The position numbers and the translations under genes were made by a program. Under the pieces are notes generated by a model. The model was not told where the DNA came from, made no database searches, and saw only the letters and a program-made list of their open reading frames with translations. This document shows positions 1 to 8,579 of a stretch of DNA of 64,000 nucleotides, one piece after another (position 1 is the stretch's first letter; the number at the start of each line of letters is the position of its first letter). Source of the stretch: Croceibacterium ferulae (lineage in GTDB: Bacteria > Pseudomonadota > Alphaproteobacteria > Sphingomonadales > Sphingomonadaceae); NCBI RefSeq assembly GCF_003660445.1, contig NZ_QZVQ01000009.1:204210-268209 (forward strand), read 5' to 3'.

Positions 1-208
1 CCTGGCGTTCGGTGATGGTGGTCGCGAAGGAGTTCCAGCTGTTCCAGCCCATCGGCGGGCGGGGTGCCAGCAGCGGCGGGGTGCCCGCCCCTGCCGATGC
101 CTGCGTCGCCGCGCCGGACTGCGCCTGTGCCGGGGCGGACCCCAGCAGGGGGACCATTCCGGCAAGGGCACTGGTGCCAATGAAGGCGCGTCGGTCGAAT
201 GTGGTCAT
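1..208 (-). CDS. GH27 alpha-galactosidase-like enzyme, N-terminal part (cut by window edge)
   Basis: The first 69 codons of a gene that runs off the left edge. The protein begins with a twin-arginine signal (DRRAFIG, followed by a hydrophobic stretch and an AQAQ cleavage region near residue 30), so export by the Tat route is likely. Residues 51-59 read PPMGWNSWN, the hallmark opening of glycoside hydrolase family 27 (alpha-galactosidases, also beta-L-arabinopyranosidases). The same motif opens the complete GH27 enzyme at 33126-35057. It lies 29 bases downstream of the TonB-dependent receptor on the same strand, so the two are probably co-transcribed. The catalytic aspartates lie outside the window, so activity cannot be judged. 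Confidence 0.85.
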   Translation of the reverse strand, partial: MTTFDRRAFIGTSALAGMVPLLGSAPAQAQSGAATQASAGAGTPPLLAPRPPMGWNSWNSFATTITERQ

Positions 209-237
209 CTGCTTCACCCCGTTGTCACGTGCGAGCA

Positions 238-3033
238 TCAGAAGTCCGCCCGCATGCCCAGAGCGTAACGGGCGCCGGTCTCTTCATACAGCAGGATCTG
301 GTTGTCGTAGCGGCCCGTCCGCTGATTTGCCTCGTTGGTGAGGTTCACCCCTTCGACAAACACCGACAGGTTCGGTGTCAGGGCGTAGCTGACGCGCGCA
401 TCCCACTGCTGGTAAGGCTGCACATAGGCCGGCTCTCCGCCGAAGCCGACCGCGGTCTGCAGGAACTTCTCGCGCCGGTTCCACGCCAGCCGCGCCTCCA
501 GCCCGCCCATTTCGTAGAACACCACCGCATTGTAGCTGTCGCCCAGGCCCTGCAGGGCGAAGGTCTGCGTCAGGTCGCCCGTTTCCAGTTCCGCATTGCT
601 GCTGACAAAGGTGGCGTTCGCCTGGAAGCCGAGGCCGGACAGCGGGCCGGGCAGGTACTCGAAGATATGCTGCACGCTCAGTTCCACGCCTTCGACGGTC
701 GCCTGCTCCAGATTGTCCTGCGTGCTGACCTCGAAAGTCGGGTTGCCGTTGAACAGATTGTCCCGGTCGGCGATCTCGAACACGCGGTTCTGGACCACGT
801 TGACCAGGAAGTTCTGCACATCCTTCCGGAAGCCGGCCACCGCGATGTAGCCGTTGGGCTGGTAATACCATTCCAGCGAGAGATCGAGGTTGAACGCCTC
901 GAACGGCTGCAGGTCGGGGTTGCCGCTTGACGCCTGCAGATTGCCCGGCCGGGTGGTGCCGATGACCTGTCGCGGCGACAGCGCGCCCAGCGGGGGGCGG
1001 GTGATCGTCTCCGTCGCGGCGAAACGTGCCACCAGATCGTCCGTCAGGTTGAGGCGGGCCGAGAAGCTGGGCAGCAGGGAGTAGTAGCTGTTCGACTCGC
1101 TGACCGTCTGCGCCTCCCCCAGCACGGTCTGGTACAGCGTCGGGTCACCGCTGCTGATCAGGTCGAGCAAGGGCTGCGAGATGCCAAAGGCCGTGGTCTT
1201 GGTGCGCACGAACTGCGCGCCCAGATTGATGACCCACGGCATGCTGCCAAGATCGCCCTCCAGCGTGCTGTCGATATAGCCGCTGACGATCTCCTCCTTC
1301 ACGCGGCTGGAATTGGGCCGCTGGTACAGGCGGAAGCCGCCATACTGGTCCAGCACCGCCTGCGTGGTGCCGGGCGCCAGGCCCAGGGTGGTGTCGCGCG
1401 TGGCGGCCGCTTCGGGCGATTGCAGGTAGCTGACAGCATCGTCCACGCTGAAGCTGAGATAGGTGGTCGGCACATCCAGGATGCCGCCCAGGTAATCGCT
1501 GCCCAGCGAGGTGGGGGTGAACAGGCTGTCGGGCACATCGACCTGATAGCCGCAATACAGGCACAGGATCGGGTCGGCCGACAGGCGCGAATCGGTCGAT
1601 TGCTTCTGCCGCGCATAATACAGGCCGAACTTCAGTTCCGTCAGGTTGCCCTGGTCAGGCGTCCAGCGGGCATCCAGCTTCTGTTCGAACAGCTCGTCCC
1701 GGAAGTCCGCGCCGCCGCCCAGCGGCCCGCCGCCGCTGCCCAGCAGGGTGAAGTGCGCCTTGGGCAGGCTCGGATCGGCCACATCGCCCGGCACCACGCC
1801 GGTGACGGAGGGGAAGCCCTGCTCGTCGTAATTCAGCGTGTAGATGTTGTTCACATCGCGGAAGCCCAGCACCACGACGCCCGTATTCTCCGCCCCGCCG
1901 GAGGTGGCGCGCGACCAGGACGTGTCCGTGCTGACCTCCAGCGTATCGGCGACCTGCCAGGCGGCATTGAAGCCGAACGCATACAGGTTGGTCGGCCGGT
2001 CGCGTTCCGACCTGGTGTGGTCGATCGCCGCGTCGATCGTCTGCGTGAACTGCGTGGCGTTGCGGTTCTCGTCGAATTGGGCGGAGGTGATGATCGACGG
2101 CGTGACGAAGAAGGTCAGCGCGTTGCTGGTCGAGAAGACGTTGAAGCTGTTGTATAGGCCATCCAGCGTCAGGGTCAGATTGTCGGTCGCCTCATATTGC
2201 AGCGTGGCGTTGACCGTGATGCGCTCGCGATCCTCCTCGATCGGGCTGACGTTGAGGTTCTGCGGAATGAAGAACTGATCATCCGGGCCATAGCCCTGCG
2301 CCGCCAGATCGTCCGCGATCAGGGTCAGGCTGTCGCGCGGCGCGCTCAGCACACCGTCCATCAGGAAGCGGTCGATGCGGTTCTTGCGCCGCTGGTAACT
2401 GCCGGACACCAGCACGCCCAGCCGGTCGTCCGCGAAGGTGTCGCTGAACAGGCCGAACAGCTGCGGGGTGACCTCGCCCGACAGATCCTCGTACAGCGCC
2501 TTGCCCGACAGCACGATCTGCCGCTCGTTCAGGTCCAGCGGGCGCAAGGTGTTCAGGACGATGGTGGAACCGATGCCGCCCGCCTGCAGGTCGGCGGGCG
2601 CGCTCTTGTACACATCCACCGATGCAACCAGCTCCGCCGGCAGCACGTCGAAATTGAAGGAGCGGGCGCCCGTGTCAGACACCAGCCGGCGGCCGTTCAG
2701 CAGCACCGTGTTGAATTCCGGGCCGAAGCCGCGGACCGTCACCGTCTGCCCCTCGCCACCGCTGCGGTCGATGGACACGCCCGGTATGCGCTGCAGCGAT
2801 TCGGCGATGTTGGTGTCGGGGAACTTGCCCAGGCTTTCCGATGCGATCGAATCCACGATCTGATTGGAATTCCGCTTGGTCTCCAGCGCCGCTGCAAGAC
2901 TTTGCCGGATGCCGGTAACAATGATTTCAGAGCCGTCCCCGGCGGCCGGTGCGGTGCTGTCCTGAGCCATAACGGAACCTGCCGGAGCCACCAGTGCGGC
3001 GGTCGTCAGCAGACATGCGAGTGCCTTGCGCAT
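238..3033 (-). CDS. TonB-dependent receptor (outer-membrane oligosaccharide uptake), copy 1
   Basis: An outer-membrane beta-barrel receptor of about 930 residues, of the large Caulobacter/sphingomonad type. It has a signal peptide ending at VMAQ, a TonB-box-like segment (EIIVTGIRQSL), a plug domain with IPGVSIDRSGGEGQ and VRGFGPEFNTVLLNGRR, and a long barrel that ends in the usual terminal phenylalanine (MRADF). Two adjacent ATG codons exist. The second (3033) has GGGAG seven bases upstream and is chosen; 3036 is the alternative. It is followed closely by the GH27 gene and preceded by an ExuT-like permease on the same strand, which suggests uptake of plant cell-wall oligosaccharides. The exact ligand is unknown. 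Confidence 0.95.
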   Translation of the reverse strand: MRKALACLLTTAALVAPAGSVMAQDSTAPAAGDGSEIIVTGIRQSLAAALETKRNSNQIVDSIASESLGKFPDTNIAESLQRIPGVSIDRSGGEGQTVTVRGFGPEFNTVLLNGRRLVSDTGARSFNFDVLPAELVASVDVYKSAPADLQAGGIGSTIVLNTLRPLDLNERQIVLSGKALYEDLSGEVTPQLFGLFSDTFADDRLGVLVSGSYQRRKNRIDRFLMDGVLSAPRDSLTLIADDLAAQGYGPDDQFFIPQNLNVSPIEEDRERITVNATLQYEATDNLTLTLDGLYNSFNVFSTSNALTFFVTPSIITSAQFDENRNATQFTQTIDAAIDHTRSERDRPTNLYAFGFNAAWQVADTLEVSTDTSWSRATSGGAENTGVVVLGFRDVNNIYTLNYDEQGFPSVTGVVPGDVADPSLPKAHFTLLGSGGGPLGGGADFRDELFEQKLDARWTPDQGNLTELKFGLYYARQKQSTDSRLSADPILCLYCGYQVDVPDSLFTPTSLGSDYLGGILDVPTTYLSFSVDDAVSYLQSPEAAATRDTTLGLAPGTTQAVLDQYGGFRLYQRPNSSRVKEEIVSGYIDSTLEGDLGSMPWVINLGAQFVRTKTTAFGISQPLLDLISSGDPTLYQTVLGEAQTVSESNSYYSLLPSFSARLNLTDDLVARFAATETITRPPLGALSPRQVIGTTRPGNLQASSGNPDLQPFEAFNLDLSLEWYYQPNGYIAVAGFRKDVQNFLVNVVQNRVFEIADRDNLFNGNPTFEVSTQDNLEQATVEGVELSVQHIFEYLPGPLSGLGFQANATFVSSNAELETGDLTQTFALQGLGDSYNAVVFYEMGGLEARLAWNRREKFLQTAVGFGGEPAYVQPYQQWDARVSYALTPNLSVFVEGVNLTNEANQRTGRYDNQILLYEETGARYALGMRADF

Positions 3034-3484
3034 CATCGATCTCCCTGTTCTTGTCCTTCGCCGCTTATTGCTTCAGCGATGTCGCCACCAATAGTCAGAC
3101 AAGAATGGATCGTCCAGCCATCTTGCGACATTCCAAATCGATTAAAGGATTTTTGTCTCGGCAGAGGGTGAAGGGCGGGCGCGGCCTGCTTCCCCGAGGC
3201 TTGAACAAGGCCCCCGGCAACATCCCCGCACGGTATTTACTCTGCCTAGTTTCGCATGATGCGGATCACGCCGCCACCTGACCCCGGCGTCGGCGGGCAG
3301 GTATGATTGCGGCCACGCGGGCGCGATGCAGGACCGCGCTGGCAGCAGCAAAGTGCGGCGAACGCGGCTTGAGAGCTGGCAGAAGCACGACAAGGGCGAA
3401 GCAGGGGTGCCAAGTCGGGGGCGGCAGGGGAGGAGCGATCTCGACTCCCCTGCCAGCCGGCGCGTGCTCGCGCCGGAGAGCTGG
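3034..3484. other. Intergenic region upstream of TonB receptor 1
   Basis: About 450 bases without a convincing gene. The distal end holds two back-to-back hairpins after the permease (3423-3476). The rest must contain the promoter of the receptor. I see no copy of the TGTTAACGTTAACA operator here, and no confident -35/-10 pair. Confidence 0.6.
3423..3476 (-). terminator. Tandem hairpins after the permease (terminator-like)
   Basis: Two perfect inverted repeats: GGCAGGGGAG at 3423-3432 with CTCCCCTGCC at 3445-3454, and CCGGCGCG at 3457-3464 with CGCGCCGG at 3469-3476. They begin just after the permease stop on the minus strand. No T-tract follows, so this is either a Rho-assisted terminator or an mRNA-stabilising structure that separates permease from receptor expression. 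Confidence 0.5.
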
Positions 3485-4774
3485 TCAGGCCTGGCTGACC
3501 CGTTCCAGGCGTGGCGAAAGCAGGTGCACGGCCAGCAGCGCCAGGAAGTAGGCCGAGCCGGCCACGGCGAACAGCGGCACATAGCTGCCGATGCTGTCGA
3601 GCACGTAGCCGGCATATTTCGCCATCATCATGCCGCCGATCGCCCCGATCGTACCGCCTATGCCGACCACCGAGCCCACAGCCGCCCTGGGGAACAGGTC
3701 CGAAGGCAGCGTATACAGGTTGGCAGAGAAGGCCTGGTGAGCGGCGGTCGCGATGCCGATGACCAGCACCGCCAGCCACAGATTGTCGATCGATTGCGCG
3801 AAGAACACCGGCGTCACGGCGCACGCGCAGATGAACATGGTCAGCTTGCGCGCATAGTTCACGCTCTTGCCGGCCGCGATGAGGCGCGACGACAGCCAGC
3901 CGCCGGCAATGCTGCCGACATCGGACAGCAGATAGATCGCCACCAGCGGCGGGCCGAAGCTCAGCAGGTCGAGGTCGTAGCGTTCCCCCAGATAGCCCGG
4001 CAGCCAGAACAGGAAGAACCACCAGATCGGGTCGATGAAGAACTTGCCCAGCGAATAGGCCCAGGTTTCCCGGACCGTGATCAGGCGCTTCCACGGCATC
4101 GGCGTGATCGGATCCGCCGGATCCTGGTTGATCCACGCCAGTTCGCCGGAACTGACCTTCTTGTGCTCGCTGGGCCGGCGATACAGGACCAGCCAGGCGA
4201 CCAGCCACAACAGGCTGACCGCGCCCGTGATCACGAAGGCCATGCGCCAGCCATAGGCGACGGTCAGCAGCGGCACCGCCAGCGGGGTGATGATCGCGCC
4301 CACATTCGCGCCGGCGTTGAAGATGCCGATGGCAAAGGCGCGCTCCTTGGCCGGAAACCATTCGGTCACCGCCTTGATGCCGGCCGGGAAATTGCCGGCC
4401 TCGCCAATGCCCAGGCCAAAACGCGCCATCGCGAACTGGGTGACGCTGTAGGCGCCGCCATGCGCCATATGCGCGACCTGCCAGATGACGAAGGCGATCG
4501 CGAAGCCGAACCGGGCGCCGATGACGTCCATGATCCGGCCGAAGCCGATATACCCGATGGCGTAAGCCAGCTGGAAGAAGAAGATGACGTTGGCGAAGTC
4601 GGTTTCCGTCCAGGCGAGATCGGCTGACAGGGTCGGCTTGAGCACGCCGATCATCTGACGATCGACATAGTTGATGCAGGTTGCCGCAAAGAGCAGCGAG
4701 ACGATTACCCAGCGGTATCGTCCGGCCCTGTCGGCCGCTTTTTCGATTCCGCCCAACTCAGCATCAACCATCAT
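3485..4774 (-). CDS. MFS transporter, ACS family (ExuT-like hexuronate/sugar-acid permease)
   Basis: An inner-membrane permease of 429 residues with twelve predicted hydrophobic segments. The N-terminal half carries NYVDRQ after the first membrane segment, then GEAGNFPAGIKAVTEWFPAKE and GIFNAGANVGAI. This pattern is typical of the anion:cation symporter family that includes ExuT (hexuronates), so galacturonate, glucuronate or a related sugar acid is the likely cargo. Two adjacent ATG codons (4774, 4771) follow AAGGGCGGG. It lies upstream of TonB receptor 1 on the same strand and divergent from the RodA-family gene. Other ACS substrates cannot be excluded. Confidence 0.9.
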   Translation of the reverse strand: MMVDAELGGIEKAADRAGRYRWVIVSLLFAATCINYVDRQMIGVLKPTLSADLAWTETDFANVIFFFQLAYAIGYIGFGRIMDVIGARFGFAIAFVIWQVAHMAHGGAYSVTQFAMARFGLGIGEAGNFPAGIKAVTEWFPAKERAFAIGIFNAGANVGAIITPLAVPLLTVAYGWRMAFVITGAVSLLWLVAWLVLYRRPSEHKKVSSGELAWINQDPADPITPMPWKRLITVRETWAYSLGKFFIDPIWWFFLFWLPGYLGERYDLDLLSFGPPLVAIYLLSDVGSIAGGWLSSRLIAAGKSVNYARKLTMFICACAVTPVFFAQSIDNLWLAVLVIGIATAAHQAFSANLYTLPSDLFPRAAVGSVVGIGGTIGAIGGMMMAKYAGYVLDSIGSYVPLFAVAGSAYFLALLAVHLLSPRLERVSQA

Positions 4775-5079
4775 CCCGCCCTTCTTATTGGAGCGTCAGC
4801 GCAGGCGCACCGCTCGCTTTGTGCTCACCTGCATGCCAACGGAAATCATGTCAACGGAAGCAGCCAGGAAAATGACAACGGTGTCCAACGGGGACGACGT
4901 AATTTGGAGATAGTGGCAGCAACGCGCCGGGTTGCTATCTTGCCTGCCGGTCTCGGGCCCCGATCCCCTGCGCCACCCGGTCGGAACGTGCCTGACCGTG
5001 GGGGCATCCGCGAACGCTTCCCGGGCCTTGGGCGTATTGCGCGGCAATCCGGCCTGCTATAGCGGACGTGGCACATATC
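4775..5079. other. Divergent intergenic region between permease and rodA-like gene
   Basis: About 300 bases that must carry promoters in both directions. The side near the permease contains a 13-bp direct repeat (4832-4859), listed separately. A GTG at 5068, in frame with the rodA-like gene, could be an alternative start. No LacI-type palindrome is visible. Confidence 0.6.
4832..4859. promoter_or_regulatory. Direct repeat CATGYCAACGGAA upstream of the permease
   Basis: CATGCCAACGGAA (4832-4844) is followed 15 bases later by CATGTCAACGGAA (4847-4859). Two more CAACGG hexamers follow at 4876 and 4886. The position, 58-120 bases upstream of the permease start, suits a regulator binding site. 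It is unlike the LacI-type palindrome found at the other operons, so this permease may be under a different control. Confidence 0.35.
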
Positions 5080-6210
5080 ATGCCCAGCATCATCCCCGAA
5101 CCCATCGCTGCGCTTCCCTGGAAAGTGATCTTCGCGCTCTGCGGGATATGCCTGTTCGGCACCGCCGTGCTGTATTCTGCGGCGGGCGGGTCGATGCAGC
5201 CATGGGCCCAGCCCCACCTGGTCCAGTTCCTGGTCTTCCTATCGCTGGCGCTCGGGATCAGGATGATCAGCGTGGACCTGATCCAGCGCCTGGCCTTCGC
5301 GGCATTCGGGGCGTGCCTGCTGCTCCTGATATTCGTGGAGGTGCTCGGCCAGGTGGGCGGCGGCAGCCAGCGCTGGCTCAGCCTCGGGCCGCTGACGCTT
5401 CAGCCATCGGAATTGATGAAGCTGGCCATCATCATGGCGCTGGCGCGGTATTACGACATGCTGCCCGCGGGCGTGGTTGCGGAATGGCGCTCGCTCTGGC
5501 CACCCTTGTGCGTGATGGGATTGCCGGCGCTTCTGGTCCTGATCCAGCCGGATCTGGACACGGCGCTGATCCTGTGTGTCGGTGGCGCGGTCGTGATGTT
5601 CCTGGCCGGTACGCCGACGCGGGTCTTCGCGTGGGCGGCGGCCGCCGCGGCGCTGGTCGCGCCGCTCGCCTATTTCTTCGTGCTTAAGGAATATCAGCAG
5701 ACACGGCTGCTGAGTTTCCTGGCGCCGGAGAGTGATCCGCTTGGCGCCGGCTATCACGTCATCCAGTCCAAGATCGCCATCGGCTCCGGAGGGCTGTTCG
5801 GAAAAGGCTTTCTCAACGGCACGCAGGGACGCCTGAGCTACCTGCCCGAACATCACACCGACCTGGTGTTCGCCACCCTGTTCGAGGAATGGGGCCTGGT
5901 GGGCGGCCTTGCCCTGCTGGCGGTCTACATGTGGCTGTTCATCTGGGGGTACAAGACCGCGGTCGCGGCGGCTTCGCGGTTCGGCAAGCTCATGGCCGCA
6001 GGCCTGACCACCACGATCTTTTTCTACGTGGCGATGAACATGCTGACCGCGACCGCCATCACCCCCGTGATGGGTGTGCCCTTGCCACTGGTCAGCCATG
6101 GCGGGTCCGCGATGATGACGATCATGATCGCATTCGGATTGATCATGGCCGTGGAACGGGAAGGGGCACGCAACCGCGCCCGCCCCCGCACCGGATTTCT
6201 GCTGCCGTAA
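5080..6210 (+). CDS. RodA/FtsW-family SEDS peptidoglycan polymerase (RodA-like)
   Basis: A polytopic SEDS glycosyltransferase of about 376 residues that would polymerise lipid II during cell-wall elongation. RodA-type motifs are present: GGSQRWLSLG with LQPSELMKLAI, then DPLGAGYH, QSKIAIGSGGLFGKG, GTQ and LPEHHTD, which keeps the family's essential aspartate. The last conserved loop reads PLPLVSHGGS, whereas the usual form is SYGGS. ATG at 5080 is chosen; the in-frame GTG at 5068 is possible and neither has a strong ribosome site. It stands alone between a permease and a beta-helix gene, without mreBCD or a class B PBP, so it may be an extra paralogue. Confidence 0.9.
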   Translation: MPSIIPEPIAALPWKVIFALCGICLFGTAVLYSAAGGSMQPWAQPHLVQFLVFLSLALGIRMISVDLIQRLAFAAFGACLLLLIFVEVLGQVGGGSQRWLSLGPLTLQPSELMKLAIIMALARYYDMLPAGVVAEWRSLWPPLCVMGLPALLVLIQPDLDTALILCVGGAVVMFLAGTPTRVFAWAAAAAALVAPLAYFFVLKEYQQTRLLSFLAPESDPLGAGYHVIQSKIAIGSGGLFGKGFLNGTQGRLSYLPEHHTDLVFATLFEEWGLVGGLALLAVYMWLFIWGYKTAVAAASRFGKLMAAGLTTTIFFYVAMNMLTATAITPVMGVPLPLVSHGGSAMMTIMIAFGLIMAVEREGARNRARPRTGFLLP

Positions 6211-6226
6211 TTCTTGCGCAGGCTGG

Positions 6227-8323
6227 TCAGTGCTCTGCGTCTTCCGACTGGATGCCGCTGCGCTGGATCACTCGTCTTGCCTCACCTGGCCAGGCATCGC
6301 CTTCAACCGCGACATTGTTCTCCGCCCGGTTGTTCAGATACTCGGTCCAGCTGCCCTGCAGGCGGCCTGAATTGTACCAGTTGCCCACCGCGACATTGTC
6401 CATGGCGGTGCGTCTGGGCGCAAGATGGTCCTGCGAGTTCAGGTTCAGCCACACGCCGCCAACATCGTCGATGACGTTGTTGCGCACCGTGACGTGGCGT
6501 GATCCTTCATCGAGATAGATGGCGATCCCCCCTGAGCCCTTCACTTCGGAAATGTAGTTCTCCGCGATGAGCGCACCCGGGTCGGCAGACAGGTGATAGA
6601 TGGCGCCGCCGTCAGGGAACCACTGCTTCACCCTGGACACGCGGTTGCCCACGATGACGGTGTCGCGCAGCGTTGTCGGCGTGTCGTACACACGATTGTC
6701 CGGCACATCGTAATAGCCCCGCTGCTGCCGCCAGTATTCCGGGCTGCCGCCGGGATCGTTCGTGCCCCATCCCCAGCCGACATCGATCCCGTCATAGGGC
6801 GTGTCGGACACGTCGTTGTTCAGGATCAGCGTTCCGGAGGCATAGGTGACGAGGATCGCCGACTGTTCCTTGTAGTCGTGCGAGATGCCGGAAATGCGGT
6901 TGTTGCGGATCAGGATGTCGCGCAGCGCCATTTCCGGGCGGGAAGGGTGATGCGCGTCCGGCCGCGTACCGCCGACCATGATCGCGCCGCCTGCCAGGTC
7001 GGCGAAGCTGTTGCGGGTCACCTCGATCGCCGCCGTGCCCAGGCCGATGCCGCTGTCGTTGGCGTCGGCATTGTTGCCGATGCCCAGTGCCACCTGGCCC
7101 AGCTGGCCGAACCGGTTGTCGTCAAAGATCACGCGCGTCGCCGCCGCCACCTGGACCGCGGCGGGTTGCTGGTTCCAGCGATTGCGCATCACCTCGAATG
7201 CGCGGCAACCCCAGCTGCAATCGCGGATCGGGTCCGCCGGGTAGTCGACCAGATCGCCGGCGAGATAGGCGCCGCTCTGCTGGCTGGCATAGCCCTCCGG
7301 CCCTGATGGCTGCAGCCAGCTGGTGTGGCGGAACGACAGGCCCCTGAAATGCAGGTCGCGCACCGGGCGGTCATAGGTGCCGGAAATCGAGATCAGCCGC
7401 TCCAGCCGGGGCAGGACCACCTCGGCGCTGCGCATGTCCTGCCCGGGGAGGGGCTTGTAGTAGAGAATGCCCGCCGCCGGGTCGGCATGCCACTGGCCGG
7501 GCTCCCGCAGGAAGGCCAGCGAGTTGACCAGGAACATGCGCGCGACCTCGACGGCGACGGGGCGGGCGAAGGTGTCGTAGCCGACCAGATTGTTGCGCCA
7601 GCCGGGCTGCTGCATGATGATGCGGTCGCGCTCGATCCGCTCGACCATGGCATGCCGGTGCGTGAACCAGCTCATCCCCTCCACCTCGATCCGGTCCTGA
7701 TCGGGCAGTTCGGACAAGGTGCTCCAGGCGGCGTCCTTGATCGCCAGGCCCCAGGGGTGGAACTCGACAGCCGCGCGCGGGATCTCGACGCTGGCGCGGC
7801 GAACCAGGCGGCCGTCGACGGTCAGCTGGCGCGGGTCGGTGCCCTGCGGCACGGGCGCCGACCAGATGCCCCGCTCCGCATCCGCCAGCCGCCATCCTGT
7901 CACGGGCACGCCGCCCGATAGCAGCGGATAGCTGCCCGCCTCGCCTTCCCAGCGCACGGTCGAACCGTTCTGGCCGCCATCCTCTGCGCCGAAGCGCAGG
8001 GGCGCGGCCAGATTGTAGGTGCCGGCCGCCACCCGGACGGTCACGTCATGATCGCGGTTGAGCCGGCGTACCGCCGCCTGTGCCCGCTCGAATGTGGCGA
8101 AGGGGCGTGCGACCGACCCGTCGCCTGCGTCCGATCCGCTGGGCGACAGGTGCAGCACTACCGGCACCGGCACGGGCCGGTTGGGGATGACCACGCGGTG
8201 CCGCTCCGGTTCGACATGTGGGGGCGCCACCGGGACCACCGGAAAGGGACCGATCTGGGCGGCAGCGGGAGAGGCTGTCATCAGTACCATTGCCAGCAGC
8301 ACGGCGGGCATCATGTCACTCAT
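6227..8323 (-). CDS. Secreted right-handed parallel beta-helix protein (pectate-lyase/GH120-like)
   Basis: An exported protein of about 698 residues with a signal peptide ending at SPAAAQ. The mature start (HLSPSGSDAGDGS, then PFATFERAQAAVRRL) is the usual opening of right-handed beta-helix carbohydrate-active proteins. Repeated asparagine ladders follow, such as ILIRNNRISG, LILNNDVSDTPYDGIDVG, VIVGNRVS and VTVRNNVIDD. Families with this fold include polysaccharide lyases and GH120 xylosidases; I cannot assign one. The start at 8323 has GGGAG six bases upstream; in-frame ATGs at 8326 and 8386 are less well placed. It is divergent from the 1018-residue beta-helix gene, and a LacI-type operator lies between them. 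Confidence 0.85.
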   Translation of the reverse strand: MSDMMPAVLLAMVLMTASPAAAQIGPFPVVPVAPPHVEPERHRVVIPNRPVPVPVVLHLSPSGSDAGDGSVARPFATFERAQAAVRRLNRDHDVTVRVAAGTYNLAAPLRFGAEDGGQNGSTVRWEGEAGSYPLLSGGVPVTGWRLADAERGIWSAPVPQGTDPRQLTVDGRLVRRASVEIPRAAVEFHPWGLAIKDAAWSTLSELPDQDRIEVEGMSWFTHRHAMVERIERDRIIMQQPGWRNNLVGYDTFARPVAVEVARMFLVNSLAFLREPGQWHADPAAGILYYKPLPGQDMRSAEVVLPRLERLISISGTYDRPVRDLHFRGLSFRHTSWLQPSGPEGYASQQSGAYLAGDLVDYPADPIRDCSWGCRAFEVMRNRWNQQPAAVQVAAATRVIFDDNRFGQLGQVALGIGNNADANDSGIGLGTAAIEVTRNSFADLAGGAIMVGGTRPDAHHPSRPEMALRDILIRNNRISGISHDYKEQSAILVTYASGTLILNNDVSDTPYDGIDVGWGWGTNDPGGSPEYWRQQRGYYDVPDNRVYDTPTTLRDTVIVGNRVSRVKQWFPDGGAIYHLSADPGALIAENYISEVKGSGGIAIYLDEGSRHVTVRNNVIDDVGGVWLNLNSQDHLAPRRTAMDNVAVGNWYNSGRLQGSWTEYLNNRAENNVAVEGDAWPGEARRVIQRSGIQSEDAEH

Positions 8324-8488
8324 CATCCTCTCCCAAGGCATCGCGCAGTCTCGCCACGCCGGCGAACACATGCATTTCAGTCGCATATTATTGCAGATAA
8401 TACGTCATACAAGCACGTAGCTGCTGACGTCCGGTAGGATTGGCAACATTCTCGCGCTGCCAGCGATAAGCTCTGGTCTTCCATGTCA

Positions 8489-8502
8489 TGGTTACGTTAA
8501 CA
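8489..8502. promoter_or_regulatory. LacI-type operator a (TGGTTACGTTAACA)
   Basis: Matches the perfect palindrome TGTTAACGTTAACA at 12 of 14 positions, including the central CG typical of LacI/GalR operators. It lies between two divergent beta-helix genes (starts 8323 and 8580), about 80 bases upstream of the plus-strand start. One of four copies in the locus. Confidence 0.6.
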
Positions 8503-8579
8503 AGAGCGCCAAGGCGAGCGCCGGCGGAAGTTTTGCGGCCGATAGATTCGCCAGGAAAAGTTCAGTGGAAGGATGCAGC

